Notes: generated from the sequence alone by a model not told the origin. Counted from the first letter of the stretch, positions 44,744-53,434 are shown. The stretch: DNA of 64,000 nt from Aromatoleum toluvorans (GCF_012910905.1 NZ_WTVN01000023.1:18261-82260); one strand, 5' to 3'. Numbers and translations are program-made.

Positions 44744-45850
44744 ATGAAAGGCGCTGCGGGACGGCGGCCGATCCGCGTGCTGCTGGTCGACGATTCGCCG
44801 CTGGCACTGGAGGTCGTGCGCCGCATGCTCGATCGCGAGCCGGCGATCGGCGTGTGCGGCACCGCGCGCGACGGCGCCGAGGCGCTGGCGCTGATTCCGC
44901 GGCTCATGCCCGACGTCGTGTGCACCGACCTGCACATGCCGGGGATGGGCGGGCTCGAGTTTACGCGCGAAGTGATGGCGCTGCATCCCGTGCCCATTCT
45001 CGTGCTCAGCATCGCGGTGCAGCGCGAGCACACCGACACGATCTTCGAGATGCTCGAAGCCGGCGCGGTCGACATCGTCGCCAAGCCGCGCGGCGGGCTG
45101 AGCGAAGCGTCCGCGGAGCTCGCCGCCGAGCTGGTGGCCAAGGTCAAGGTGGCGGCCGGCGTCGTCGCGCTGCGCCGCCGTCGCCACCGCGCCGCGCCCG
45201 CGCCCGCTGCGCCGCCAGCCGGTGGCGCGGAACGCTCCGGCCTGCGGCCGCGCATCGTCGGCATCGCCGCCTCCACCGGCGGGCCGCAGGCCTTCGAGAC
45301 GGTCCTGCGCCAGCTGCCGCGCGATTTCCCGCTGCCCGTGCTGTGCATCCAGCACATCGCCGAGGGTTTCATGGAAGGGCTGGTGCAGTGGCTGGCCCGC
45401 TCGGCGCCGGTCGCGGTGCGTCTCGCCCAGGACGGCAGCCTGCCCCTGCCGGCGACGGCGTACTTCGCGCCCGACGGCATGCACCTCGAGCTCGACGCGC
45501 ACGGACGCCTGCGCTGCTCGCCGGAACTGCGCGGCCAGCTGCACCGCCCGTCGGCCGATCTCGCCCTCGCATCGCTCGCGCGCGTGCATGGGCCGGACGC
45601 CATCGGCGTGGTGCTGACCGGGATGGGACGCGACGGCGCGGCCGGCCTCGCGGAAATCGCCGCGGCGGGCGGTGCGACGATCGCCCAGGACGAGGAGACC
45701 AGCGTGGTCTTCGGCATGCCCGCCGCGGCGATCCGCAACGGCGCCGCGGGCCTGGTGCTGCCGCTCGGACAGATCGCCGCGGCGCTCGGGCGACTCGCGA
45801 AGGGCGAAGCGCCCTCGCATCCGACTGTTAACGGAGGACACTCGCGATGA
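44744..45850 (+). CDS. CheB protein-glutamate methylesterase (WspF-like)
   Basis: 368 aa. The receiver has Asp62 in CTDLHMPGMGG; after a basic linker (LRRRRHRAAP) the esterase domain shows the catalytic triad regions AASTGGPQA (Ser), IQHIAEGFMEG (His) and GMGRDGAAG (Asp). It removes receptor methyl groups when phosphorylated by CheA and so adapts the signal. Loss of WspF activates the Wsp pathway in Pseudomonas; the same logic may hold here. Its stop overlaps the next start (ATGA). Confidence 0.92.
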   Translation: MKGAAGRRPIRVLLVDDSPLALEVVRRMLDREPAIGVCGTARDGAEALALIPRLMPDVVCTDLHMPGMGGLEFTREVMALHPVPILVLSIAVQREHTDTIFEMLEAGAVDIVAKPRGGLSEASAELAAELVAKVKVAAGVVALRRRRHRAAPAPAAPPAGGAERSGLRPRIVGIAASTGGPQAFETVLRQLPRDFPLPVLCIQHIAEGFMEGLVQWLARSAPVAVRLAQDGSLPLPATAYFAPDGMHLELDAHGRLRCSPELRGQLHRPSADLALASLARVHGPDAIGVVLTGMGRDGAAGLAEIAAAGGATIAQDEETSVVFGMPAAAIRNGAAGLVLPLGQIAAALGRLAKGEAPSHPTVNGGHSR

Positions 45851-47280
45851 CCGCGCCCGCTGCCCTGAATCCCTTGCCGGCAGGCGCCGGCACCGCCCCC
45901 GGCCCGGTGCTGATCGTCGAGGACAGCCCGGTGCAGGCGGAAATGCTGCGGCGCGTCGTGGAGGGCGCCGGCTACGAGGTGCAGCTCGCCGGCGACGGGG
46001 CGGCGGCGCTGGCGCTGGCCCGCGAGCGCCGTCCGGCGGCGGTGGTGAGCGACGTCAACATGCCGGTGATGGACGGCTACGAGCTGTGCCGGCGCGTGCA
46101 CGCGGAGGCGGGCCTCGCCGATGTGCCGGTGATCCTGCTGACTTCGCTCGCCGACACCCGCGATGTCATCGGCGGCCTGAACGCGGGCGCCGACTGCTAT
46201 GTCACCAAGCCTTACGACGAAGCCCAGCTGCTGGCGACCCTGCGCACGCAGATCGATGCGCCGTCGCCGCCGTCCTGCTCGGCGGGGTGCCCGCCGATGC
46301 GGCTGCGCATCGGCGACGCCGTGCACGAGGTGCGCCCGCGCGATTCGCGCCAACTGGTCGGCCTGCTGGTGTCGACCTACGAGAGCGCGGTGTACCAGAA
46401 CCGCCAGCTGCGCAGCGTGCAGGACCGGCTGGTGGCCGCCAACCGCGAGCTGGAGGAGTCGAACCGCACGCTCGAAGCGGCCTACGCCGAACTGCGCGAG
46501 ACGCAGTCGCGCCTCGTGCAGTCGGCGAAGATGGCCTCGCTCGGCGAACTGGTGGCCGGCGTGGCGCACGAGATCAACAACCCGCTCGCCTTCGTGTTGA
46601 ACCACCACGCGACGGTGTCGCGCGCGCTGGCCCAGGTCGGGGCGGAAGCGCGGCCGCACCTGACGCCCGAGCGCGCGCGCCTGCTGGACAAGGCGGCGGA
46701 GCGCCTCACGGACATGGCAGGCGGGCTCGAGCGCATCCGCGACCTGGTGGTCAAGCTGCGCACCTTCTCGCGGCTCGACGCGGGCGAGATCCGCACGATC
46801 GACGTCGCGGAGGCGGTCGAGTCGGTGCTGACGCTGCTGCAGCACCGGCTGCGCGACCACATCCGCGTGACGCGGCGCTTCGGACCGCAGGCGAGCCTGG
46901 AATGTTATCCGGGACCGTTCAACCAGGTCGTGATGAACCTGGTCGCCAATGCGGTCGATGCGATCGACGCGGACGCGCGCGACGGCGAAATCGTCATCAC
47001 CACCTCCCAGGAAGCAGAGATGATGCACATCGAGATCGCCGACAACGGCAAGGGCATGTCCGACGCGGTGCGCGAACGGATTTTCGAGCCCTTTTTCACC
47101 ACCAAGGGGGTCGGCGAAGGGACCGGACTGGGCCTGTCGATTTCCTTCGGCATCGTGCGGCAGCACGGCGGGACCCTGGAGGCGTTCAGCCAGGAAGGCG
47201 TCGGCACGCGCATGGTCGTCCGCCTGCCGCTGCGGCAGAAGGTGCCTGCCGCGGCGACGAATACGGGAGCGCAGACATGA
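45847..47280 (+). CDS. Receiver-histidine kinase hybrid
   Basis: 477 aa. An N-terminal receiver (Asp69 in SDVNMPVMDG, KPYDE) is joined by a coiled coil (about 170-225) to a kinase core: His241 in GVAHEINNPLAFV, N box LVANAVDAI, DNGKGMSD and GTGLGLSISFGIV. The receiver has the CheY-like KPYDE rather than the KPWDD form, so CheA (WspE-like) is a plausible phosphodonor. It overlaps both neighbours by 4 bp, which places it between CheB and the last c-di-GMP protein as a likely relay. Confidence 0.88.
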   Translation: MTAPAALNPLPAGAGTAPGPVLIVEDSPVQAEMLRRVVEGAGYEVQLAGDGAAALALARERRPAAVVSDVNMPVMDGYELCRRVHAEAGLADVPVILLTSLADTRDVIGGLNAGADCYVTKPYDEAQLLATLRTQIDAPSPPSCSAGCPPMRLRIGDAVHEVRPRDSRQLVGLLVSTYESAVYQNRQLRSVQDRLVAANRELEESNRTLEAAYAELRETQSRLVQSAKMASLGELVAGVAHEINNPLAFVLNHHATVSRALAQVGAEARPHLTPERARLLDKAAERLTDMAGGLERIRDLVVKLRTFSRLDAGEIRTIDVAEAVESVLTLLQHRLRDHIRVTRRFGPQASLECYPGPFNQVVMNLVANAVDAIDADARDGEIVITTSQEAEMMHIEIADNGKGMSDAVRERIFEPFFTTKGVGEGTGLGLSISFGIVRQHGGTLEAFSQEGVGTRMVVRLPLRQKVPAAATNTGAQT

Positions 47281-50204
47281 CGGATACGACACCCCCCGCC
47301 GGCCGCGAAATGCCCGAGGCGTCCTTCGCGTACATCAGCGAACGCCCGGTGGTGCTGGCCGTGGACGACGAGCCGCAGATCCTCGCGGCGATCGTCGATA
47401 CGCTCGAGGACGAGTGCATCGTGCACACCGCGCCGTCGGCCGAAGCGGCGATCGCCCTGATCCCCACCCTGCCGGACCTGTCGGTGCTGCTGTCCGACCA
47501 GCGCATGCCGGGCATGTGCGGCGACGCGCTGCTCGCGCAGGCGCGCGGGCTGTCGCGCGCGGCGGCGGTGATGGTCACCGGCTATGCCGATCTGGATGCG
47601 GTGGTGCGGGCGGTGAACCGCGGGCGCATCTTCGGCTACATCACCAAGCCGTGGAACCAGGAGCAGCTGCGCCTGATGGTGCAGTCGGCGCACGCGCATT
47701 ACCGCCTGCAGCGCGAGCTGCTCGCCGAGCAGCGCCTGCTGCGCGAATTCATGGACAACACCACCGACCTGGTGTTCTACCAGGACGGCCGGCAGCGCTT
47801 CATCCGCGCCAATGGATGCTGCGCGCAGCTGCTCGGCCGCGATGCTCCGGACGCGCTCACCGGCCATAGCGTCGCCGAGCTGCTCCCCGGCGCGGAGCTG
47901 AACGGGCTGTTCGACCCCGCCGAGCATGCGCGCGTGATGTCGAGCGGCGAGCCGTCGGCCGAGCAGTGCGTGCGCGTGCCCGTACCGGGGACGGCGGAGT
48001 GGCGCTGGTATTCGACGACGCGCGCGCCGATCCGCGACGATCGCGACGAGGTGGTCGGCGTGGTCGGCATCTCGCGCGACGTCACCGAGCGCCTCGGCGT
48101 GCTGGAGGCGCTGCGGCTGCGTGAGCGGGCGATCGAGGCGAGCGTGAACGCGGTCACCATCGTCGACTGCCAGCAGCCGGGCCTCCCGATCGTGTATGTG
48201 AACCCGGCCTTCGAACGCATCACCGGCTTCCGTGCGGAGGAGGCCATCGGGCGCAATCCGCGCTTCCTGCACGGCGCGGACCGCGACCAGCCGGGCCTGG
48301 ACGAGATCCGCGTGGCGGTGCGCGAGCGGCGCCACGCGCATGCGATCTTCCGCAACCACCGCAAGGACGGGCGGATCTACTGGGCGGATCTCCACATCGC
48401 GCCGGTGTGCGACGAGGCGGGGCGCTGCACCCACTTCGTCGGCATCCAGTACGACGTCACGGAACGGCTGCGCTACCAGGCGGAGCTCGAGCGGCACGCC
48501 AATTTCGACAGCGTCACCGGCGTCGCGAACCGCAACCTGCTCGATGACCGCCTCGCGCAGGCGCTGGCGAATGCGAATCGCCACCAGCATTCGGTCGGGG
48601 TGCTGTCGATCGATATCGACCGCTTCGGCAGCCTCGTCGGCTCCTTCGGCCACGCGGTGGGTGACGACATCCTGCGTCACGTCGCCGCCCGGCTCACCGC
48701 CCTGGTCCGCGAGGGCGACACCGTGGCGCGCGTCGGCAGAGACGACTTCGTCGTCGTGCTGGGCGATCTGCCCGGGGTCGATGCCGCCGGCGTGATCGTG
48801 CGGCGGATTCTCGACGATATTGCCCGGCCCTTCGCCGTCGACGGCCACGAGTTCGCGGTCACGGCAAGCGTGGGCGTGTGCCTCTACCCCGGCGACGGCG
48901 ACAGCCCGGCGGTGCTGCTGCAGCATGCCAACATCGCGCGACTCGAGGCGCGCAGCGCCGGCGGCAACCAGTACTGCTTCGACACTCCGGCGATGAACGC
49001 GGCCGTCGTGCAGCGCCAGGCACTCGAACAGGCGTTGCGCGGTGCGCTCGAACGCGGCGAGTTCGTGCTGCACTACCAGCCGCGCGTGAGCTTGCAGGAC
49101 GGCGCCATCGTCGGGCTGGAGGTGCTGCTGCGCTGGCAGCATCCGGAGCTCGGGCTGGTTCCGCCGATGGAGTTCATTCCGCTGGCCGAGGAGACCGGCC
49201 TGATCGTGCCGGTCGGCGAATGGGTGATCGGCGCCGCCTGCCGCCAGATCCGGCGCTGGCGGGACTGCGGGCTCGCGGTCCCGCCGGTCGCGATCAACCT
49301 CTCGGCCCGCCAGTTCCGCTCCGGCGGGCTCGATCGCACGATTGCCGACGCGCTCGCCGCCGAGGGGCTGGATGGCGCGCAACTCGAACTCGAGATCACC
49401 GAGAGCACGGCGATGACCGATGTCGGCGAGGCGGTCGCGGCGATGCAGAAACTCAAGGCGCTGGGCATATCGCTCGCGCTCGACGACTTCGGCACCGGCT
49501 ATTCCAGCCTGGCCTACCTGAGGCGCTTCCCCATCGACTACCTGAAGATCGACCGCGCCTTCGTGCGTGACGTGGTGACCGAGCCCGGCGATGCCGCGAT
49601 CTGCATCGCGACGATCCGGCTGGCGCATAGCCTGCGGCTCAAGGTGATTGCCGAGGGGGTCGAGAACGAGGCGCAGATGGAGTATCTGCGGCGGCAGGGG
49701 TGCGACGAGATCCAGGGCTATCATTTCAGCCCGCCGTTGGAGGGCGAGGCGCTCGCAGCGATGCTGGGCGAGGGCACGCGCATGGCGCTGCCGGCGCCCG
49801 CGGAGGACGCGCCGCCCCCGACGCTGCTGCTGGTCGACGATGAGCCGCACGTCCTGAGTGCGCTCAAGCGGCTGCTGCGCCATGATGGCTACCGCATCCT
49901 GACGGCGGCCTCGGCACGCGAGGGGCTCGACATCCTGGCCCGGGAGCCGGTGCAGGTCCTGCTGTCGGACGAGCGCATGCCCGGCATGAACGGCAGCGAG
50001 TTCCTGATGCGCGTGAAGGAGTTGCACCCCGACACGGTGCGCATGGTGCTCTCGGGCTATGCCAACGTCGATGCCATCACGCGCGCGATCAACAACGGGG
50101 CGGTGAGCAAGTTCCTGCTCAAGCCGTGGGACGACGAGGAACTGCGCGTCACTGTCCGCGAGGCGTTCGCGCATGCCGGCGCGGGCCAGGTGCCGGAATC
50201 ATGA
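47277..50204 (+). CDS. REC-PAS-PAS-GGDEF(degenerate)-EAL(EVL)-REC protein
   Basis: 975 aa. Receivers occupy both ends: Asp74 (SDQRMPGMCG, KPWNQ) and Asp898 (SDERMPGMNG, KPWDD). Two PAS domains (about 160-280 and 285-405) precede a GGDEF domain whose signature is GRDDF (about 487), which is not expected to make c-di-GMP. The EAL motif reads EVL with the catalytic Glu615 kept; INLSARQF, EITEST, DDFGTG, LKIDRAF and AEGVEN are present, so phosphodiesterase activity remains possible. In position it replaces WspR, the REC-GGDEF output of Wsp systems, but would lower rather than raise c-di-GMP. No membrane segment is seen. Confidence 0.87.
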   Translation: MTDTTPPAGREMPEASFAYISERPVVLAVDDEPQILAAIVDTLEDECIVHTAPSAEAAIALIPTLPDLSVLLSDQRMPGMCGDALLAQARGLSRAAAVMVTGYADLDAVVRAVNRGRIFGYITKPWNQEQLRLMVQSAHAHYRLQRELLAEQRLLREFMDNTTDLVFYQDGRQRFIRANGCCAQLLGRDAPDALTGHSVAELLPGAELNGLFDPAEHARVMSSGEPSAEQCVRVPVPGTAEWRWYSTTRAPIRDDRDEVVGVVGISRDVTERLGVLEALRLRERAIEASVNAVTIVDCQQPGLPIVYVNPAFERITGFRAEEAIGRNPRFLHGADRDQPGLDEIRVAVRERRHAHAIFRNHRKDGRIYWADLHIAPVCDEAGRCTHFVGIQYDVTERLRYQAELERHANFDSVTGVANRNLLDDRLAQALANANRHQHSVGVLSIDIDRFGSLVGSFGHAVGDDILRHVAARLTALVREGDTVARVGRDDFVVVLGDLPGVDAAGVIVRRILDDIARPFAVDGHEFAVTASVGVCLYPGDGDSPAVLLQHANIARLEARSAGGNQYCFDTPAMNAAVVQRQALEQALRGALERGEFVLHYQPRVSLQDGAIVGLEVLLRWQHPELGLVPPMEFIPLAEETGLIVPVGEWVIGAACRQIRRWRDCGLAVPPVAINLSARQFRSGGLDRTIADALAAEGLDGAQLELEITESTAMTDVGEAVAAMQKLKALGISLALDDFGTGYSSLAYLRRFPIDYLKIDRAFVRDVVTEPGDAAICIATIRLAHSLRLKVIAEGVENEAQMEYLRRQGCDEIQGYHFSPPLEGEALAAMLGEGTRMALPAPAEDAPPPTLLLVDDEPHVLSALKRLLRHDGYRILTAASAREGLDILAREPVQVLLSDERMPGMNGSEFLMRVKELHPDTVRMVLSGYANVDAITRAINNGAVSKFLLKPWDDEELRVTVREAFAHAGAGQVPES

Positions 50205-50213
50205 GGCGGGGCC

Positions 50214-50723
50214 GTGGGCAGGCCGCAGCGTGGCAATTACACGGTCTTCGGGACGGGTGACATGGCGGACAATCTGCCGGACGGGCCGAACGCGGGGGTC
50301 GATGCCGCGCTGTATGCCGGCCTGGCGGAAATTGCCGCCGGTACGTTTCCCAAACGCTGCGCCGCGTGCGGCCGCAGTTATCGCGACGTCGATGATTACG
50401 TCGCCCAGACGCAGCGCGTGGGCCGCGGCGGCAGCGGCCTCAAGCAGGCCGTGGACGACGACGGGCAGGTGATCGTCGAACTGTTCCGCAACTGCGTGTG
50501 CGGTTCGACGCTGATGGAGTTCTTCCACGACCGCCGCGATGTCGGCGAGGCGGGGCTGCGCCGCCGAGCGCGCTTCGACGAACTGATCGGGATGCTGGTG
50601 GCCCGGGGACTCGAGCGCGAACGGGCACGCACCGAACTGCTCAAGCTCCTGCGGGGGGAGCGGTCGGCGATCCCGAGGGCGCGCCCGCCCGGTGGCGGCG
50701 GCGTTCCCGAAGACGGGGAATGA
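50214..50723 (+). CDS. Small protein with putative zinc-binding Cys pairs
   Basis: 169 aa from GTG 50214, chosen because GAGG lies seven bases before it; the internal ATG at 50262 lacks such a site. One Cys pair (CAAC near 49-52) is separated by about 40 residues from CVC (about 94-96), which suggests a zinc ribbon. A helical C-terminal half (RRARFDELIGMLVARGLERERARTELLKLLRG) follows. I do not know the family. As the last gene of the chemosensory operon it may be an accessory factor. Confidence 0.6.
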   Translation: MGRPQRGNYTVFGTGDMADNLPDGPNAGVDAALYAGLAEIAAGTFPKRCAACGRSYRDVDDYVAQTQRVGRGGSGLKQAVDDDGQVIVELFRNCVCGSTLMEFFHDRRDVGEAGLRRRARFDELIGMLVARGLERERARTELLKLLRGERSAIPRARPPGGGGVPEDGE

Positions 50724-50750
50724 GGGCGGCCCCGGGGAACCGTGCCGGCG

Positions 50751-51356
50751 TCAGCTGCGCCGCTTCAGCTCGAACAGCGGCACGACGTCCGGCAGGTCGA
50801 CCGTCGGGCGATCGGGCTCGGCTTCGGTCAGCGGTTCGCAGGGCTTGAGCGTCGCGAGGCTGCGCACCGTGAGGTCGTGGTAGCAGCGCGTGCCGTCGAC
50901 CTTCCATTCCATCTCCTGCGCCGTGAGCGCGCGCACGACCTTGGCCGGAACGCCGGCGACCAGCACCTGCGGCGGGACCTCCATGCCGGCCTTGACGAAG
51001 GAGCAGGCGGCGACCATCGCCGATTCGCCGATCACCGCGCGATCCATCACCACCGCGTTCATGCCGACCAGCGCGTTGCGCCCGACGTGGCAGCAGTGCA
51101 GGATCGCGCCGTGGCCGATGTGGCCGTTTTCCTCGACGACGGTGTCGATGCCGGGGAAGCCGTGCATCACGCAGCAGTCCTGCACGTTGGCGCCTTCGCG
51201 CAGGATGATGGGGCCGAAGTCGCCGCGCAGGCTCGCGAGCGGGGCGACGTAGCAGCGCGGGCCGACGTGGACGTTGCCGACCAGCACCGCGTCCGGGTGC
51301 ACGTAGGCGCTGGGGTGGACGACCGGACGCAGGCCGTCGATCTCGTAGCAGGGCAT
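50751..51356 (-). CDS. paaY: Phenylacetate degradation protein PaaY (gamma-carbonic-anhydrase-like thioesterase)
   Basis: 201 aa. Left-handed beta-helix hexapeptide repeats (AYVHPDAVLVGNVHVGPRCYVAPLASLRGDFGPI) and metal-binding His residues (HGFPGID, ENGHIGHGAILHCCHVGRNALVGMNAVVMD) match PaaY. PaaY hydrolyses unwanted ring-hydroxylated CoA esters and frees CoA trapped in dead-end products. It is followed by paaN's stop 64 bp upstream on the same strand, i.e. paaN is transcribed first. A diverged copy of its last 42 bp lies at 25094-25135. Confidence 0.92.
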   Translation of the reverse strand: MPCYEIDGLRPVVHPSAYVHPDAVLVGNVHVGPRCYVAPLASLRGDFGPIILREGANVQDCCVMHGFPGIDTVVEENGHIGHGAILHCCHVGRNALVGMNAVVMDRAVIGESAMVAACSFVKAGMEVPPQVLVAGVPAKVVRALTAQEMEWKVDGTRCYHDLTVRSLATLKPCEPLTEAEPDRPTVDLPDVVPLFELKRRS

Positions 51357-51419
51357 GGCGGGGAGTTCCGGAGATGAAAGGGGGCGCCGCGGCGCCCCGG
51401 TTGTCGGCTGCCGTGCCGC

Positions 51420-53108
51420 TTACTCGACGTGGTAGCGGCGCTGCACGACGCGGAAGCGGTTGGCGACGAAGGCGCTGTCGGCGTAGCTCGCGTTCGCGGC
51501 CGGGTTCATGCCGACGCCGTGGTAGTCGGAGAAGCCCGCCGACTGGTTCACGAACACGCCGCCGGTGAGGTTGATCGACAGCGCGACCCCCGCACGCCAG
51601 GTCGCCTCGGTCATCGCGTCGACGACTTCGGCTTTGCTCGAATACACGCCGACCGTCAGCGCACCGTGCTCGCGCACGATGCGCTCCGACAGCGCGACTG
51701 CTGCGGCGCCGTCGGCGGTCTTCACGACGAAGGCGATCGGGCCGAAGCGCTCTTCCATGTAGGCTTTTTCATCCGCGGCGTCGCATGCGAGCAGCACCGG
51801 GCTGCGCACTTCGGCGCCGGGGAATTCGGCATGCTCGATTTTCGCCGACGCGCGCACGACGCGGCCGTACTCGGGCGCCTCGGCGATGCGGGCGAGCGTG
51901 TCGGGCGACTGGATCGCGCCCAGCACCGCGGTTGCGACCGCGGGGTCGGCGAGGAATTTGTCGATGGCGGCGGCGAGGTCGGCGCACACCTCGTCGTAGC
52001 TCTTGTGGCCCTGGTCGGTGTCGATGCCGCCGGCCGGCACGAGGAGCGCCTGCGTCGTCGTGCACATCTGGCCGGAGTACAGGCACAGCGTGAAGGCGAG
52101 GTTGCGCAGCATCGCCTTGTACTGGTCGGTCGATTCGATGACGACGTTGTTCACGCCGGCGAGCTCGGCATACACCTGCGCCTGCTTCGCGTTGTCGATC
52201 AGCCAGCGGCCGAAGCTGTTGCCGCCGGTGAAGTCGATCGATTTCACCGCCGGATGCCTCGCCAGCGCCTGCGTGGCCTCGCGTTTGTCGAAGGCCGCGA
52301 GCGTGACGAGGTTGGGGTCGAGGCCGGCCTCGGCGAGCACTTCACGCGCGATGCGCACGGTGATCGCGGCGGGCAGGATCGCGTTCTGGTGCGGCTTGAC
52401 GATCACCGGGTTGCCGGTCGCGAGCGCGGCGAAGAGGCCCGGGTAGGTGTTCCAGGTCGGGAAGGTGCCGCAGCCGACGACCAGCGCGACGCCGCGCCCG
52501 ACGATCTCGAAGTGCTTCGTCATCTTCAGCGGCGGGTTCTTGCCCTGCGGCTTCTCCCACACCGTCTCGTGCGGGATGAACTTCATCTCGCGGTAAGCGT
52601 AGGCGACCGCTTCGAGGCCGCGGTCCTGCGCGTGCGGGCCGCCCGCCTGGAAAGCCATCATCCAGCCCTGGCCGGTCGTCAGCATCACCGCGTGGGCGAT
52701 CTCGAAGCTGCGTTTGTTCAGGCGCTCGAGGATCTCCAGGCACACGCCGGCACGCCCCTGCGCGCCGATGCGCTGCCACCCGGGCATCGCGGCCTGCGCG
52801 GCGGCGATCAGCGCGTCGGCGTCGCACACCGGATAGCGCACGCCCATCTCGACACCGTAGGGCGAACGCTCGGTCGCCATCCAGTCGGGCTGGCCGGGCT
52901 GGCCGAGTTCGAAATCCCGGCCGAACGTGGCCTCGACCGCCTTGCGCCCGTCTTCCTGCGCCGTTTCCCCGTACACCCTGGGGCTGGGCATCTCGGGGTA
53001 GGGCGTCCAGTAGCCGCGGGCGTGGATCGCCTGGACGGCGGCTTCGAGGGTCGCGTGGTGCTTGTCGAACAGCTGGGCGGGCGTGGTGCTGTGCGCGGCG
53101 TGGGACAT
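51420..53108 (-). CDS. paaN: PaaN-type semialdehyde dehydrogenase
   Basis: 562 aa from ATG 53108, with GAGGAG upstream. It is an aldehyde dehydrogenase-superfamily protein: VVGCGTFPTWNTYPGLFAALATGNPVIVKPH, FTGGNSFGRWL, and the catalytic Cys in LYSGQMCTTTQ. PaaN-type proteins oxidise the 3-oxo-5,6-dehydrosuberyl-CoA semialdehyde made by ring opening of oxepin-CoA. PaaZ of E. coli joins this domain to a MaoC-like hydratase; that second domain is absent here, so ring hydrolysis needs a separate enzyme not seen in the window. Confidence 0.9.
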   Translation of the reverse strand: MSHAAHSTTPAQLFDKHHATLEAAVQAIHARGYWTPYPEMPSPRVYGETAQEDGRKAVEATFGRDFELGQPGQPDWMATERSPYGVEMGVRYPVCDADALIAAAQAAMPGWQRIGAQGRAGVCLEILERLNKRSFEIAHAVMLTTGQGWMMAFQAGGPHAQDRGLEAVAYAYREMKFIPHETVWEKPQGKNPPLKMTKHFEIVGRGVALVVGCGTFPTWNTYPGLFAALATGNPVIVKPHQNAILPAAITVRIAREVLAEAGLDPNLVTLAAFDKREATQALARHPAVKSIDFTGGNSFGRWLIDNAKQAQVYAELAGVNNVVIESTDQYKAMLRNLAFTLCLYSGQMCTTTQALLVPAGGIDTDQGHKSYDEVCADLAAAIDKFLADPAVATAVLGAIQSPDTLARIAEAPEYGRVVRASAKIEHAEFPGAEVRSPVLLACDAADEKAYMEERFGPIAFVVKTADGAAAVALSERIVREHGALTVGVYSSKAEVVDAMTEATWRAGVALSINLTGGVFVNQSAGFSDYHGVGMNPAANASYADSAFVANRFRVVQRRYHVE

Positions 53109-53230
53109 CGAGGGTCTCCTCTGGTGGCGGATCGGGGCTTCTGCGGCCCCCTGCGGATCGGTGGCGCTGACCTCGTTATAGCGGCCGGCGCGTTGTTGCG
53201 CTGCGGGGAAACTTGTCAAGCAAAAAACTG

Positions 53231-53260
53231 TTGTCTTTTGATCTGGATCAAGCTTACTAT
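53231..53260 (+). promoter_or_regulatory. Core promoter of paaGHIKABCDE
   Basis: TTGTCT (53231-53236), 18 bp, then TACTAT (53255-53260); predicted start near 53267, 168 bp before paaG. The FNR box lies between the hexamers and the TetR-type palindrome covers the start. Confidence 0.55.
53238..53251. promoter_or_regulatory. Perfect FNR consensus in the paa promoter
   Basis: TTGATCTGGATCAA is a 10/10 match to TTGAT-N4-ATCAA. It is centred near -22.5 of the predicted paaG promoter, which predicts anaerobic repression rather than activation. Confidence 0.65.
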
Positions 53261-53263
53261 TGA

Positions 53264-53279
53264 TTGACCGGTCGGTCAA
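53264..53279. promoter_or_regulatory. Probable PaaR operator
   Basis: TTGACCGGTCGGTCAA is an inverted repeat with 7-bp arms (TTGACCG/CGGTCAA) around GT. It resembles the ACCGACCGGTCGGT-like sites of TetR-family PaaR repressors and overlaps the predicted start. Confidence 0.6.
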
Positions 53280-53434
53280 ACAAAGGCCGGACTACAAAGA
53301 AAGCTCGGAAACCGGGCGATTTCCCCGCCGTCGGGAAGCCTCGACGCTTCCGGGCGACCCAGAAAAGGAGACTCTGCAGAATAGCCGCCATGAAGGCATA
53401 GGGGCGCTTGTGCAGAGGAACGACAGGAGGAGAC

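Larger units (their letters stand above)
53109..53434. other. Divergent control region paaN / paaG
   Basis: 326 bp with no gene. It holds the rightward paa promoter, a perfect FNR consensus and a TetR-type palindrome (listed apart), and a leader of about 165 nt for paaG containing a GGAAGC/GCTTCC hairpin near 53333-53352 and a four-codon open frame. No good sigma-70 promoter for paaN is evident. Confidence 0.6.

Noticed and set aside
43006..47292. Very long minus-strand open frame (over 1400 codons)
   Set aside because: It lies opposite cheA, cheB and a receiver-kinase gene with clear motifs. Low stop frequency in high-GC DNA explains it.
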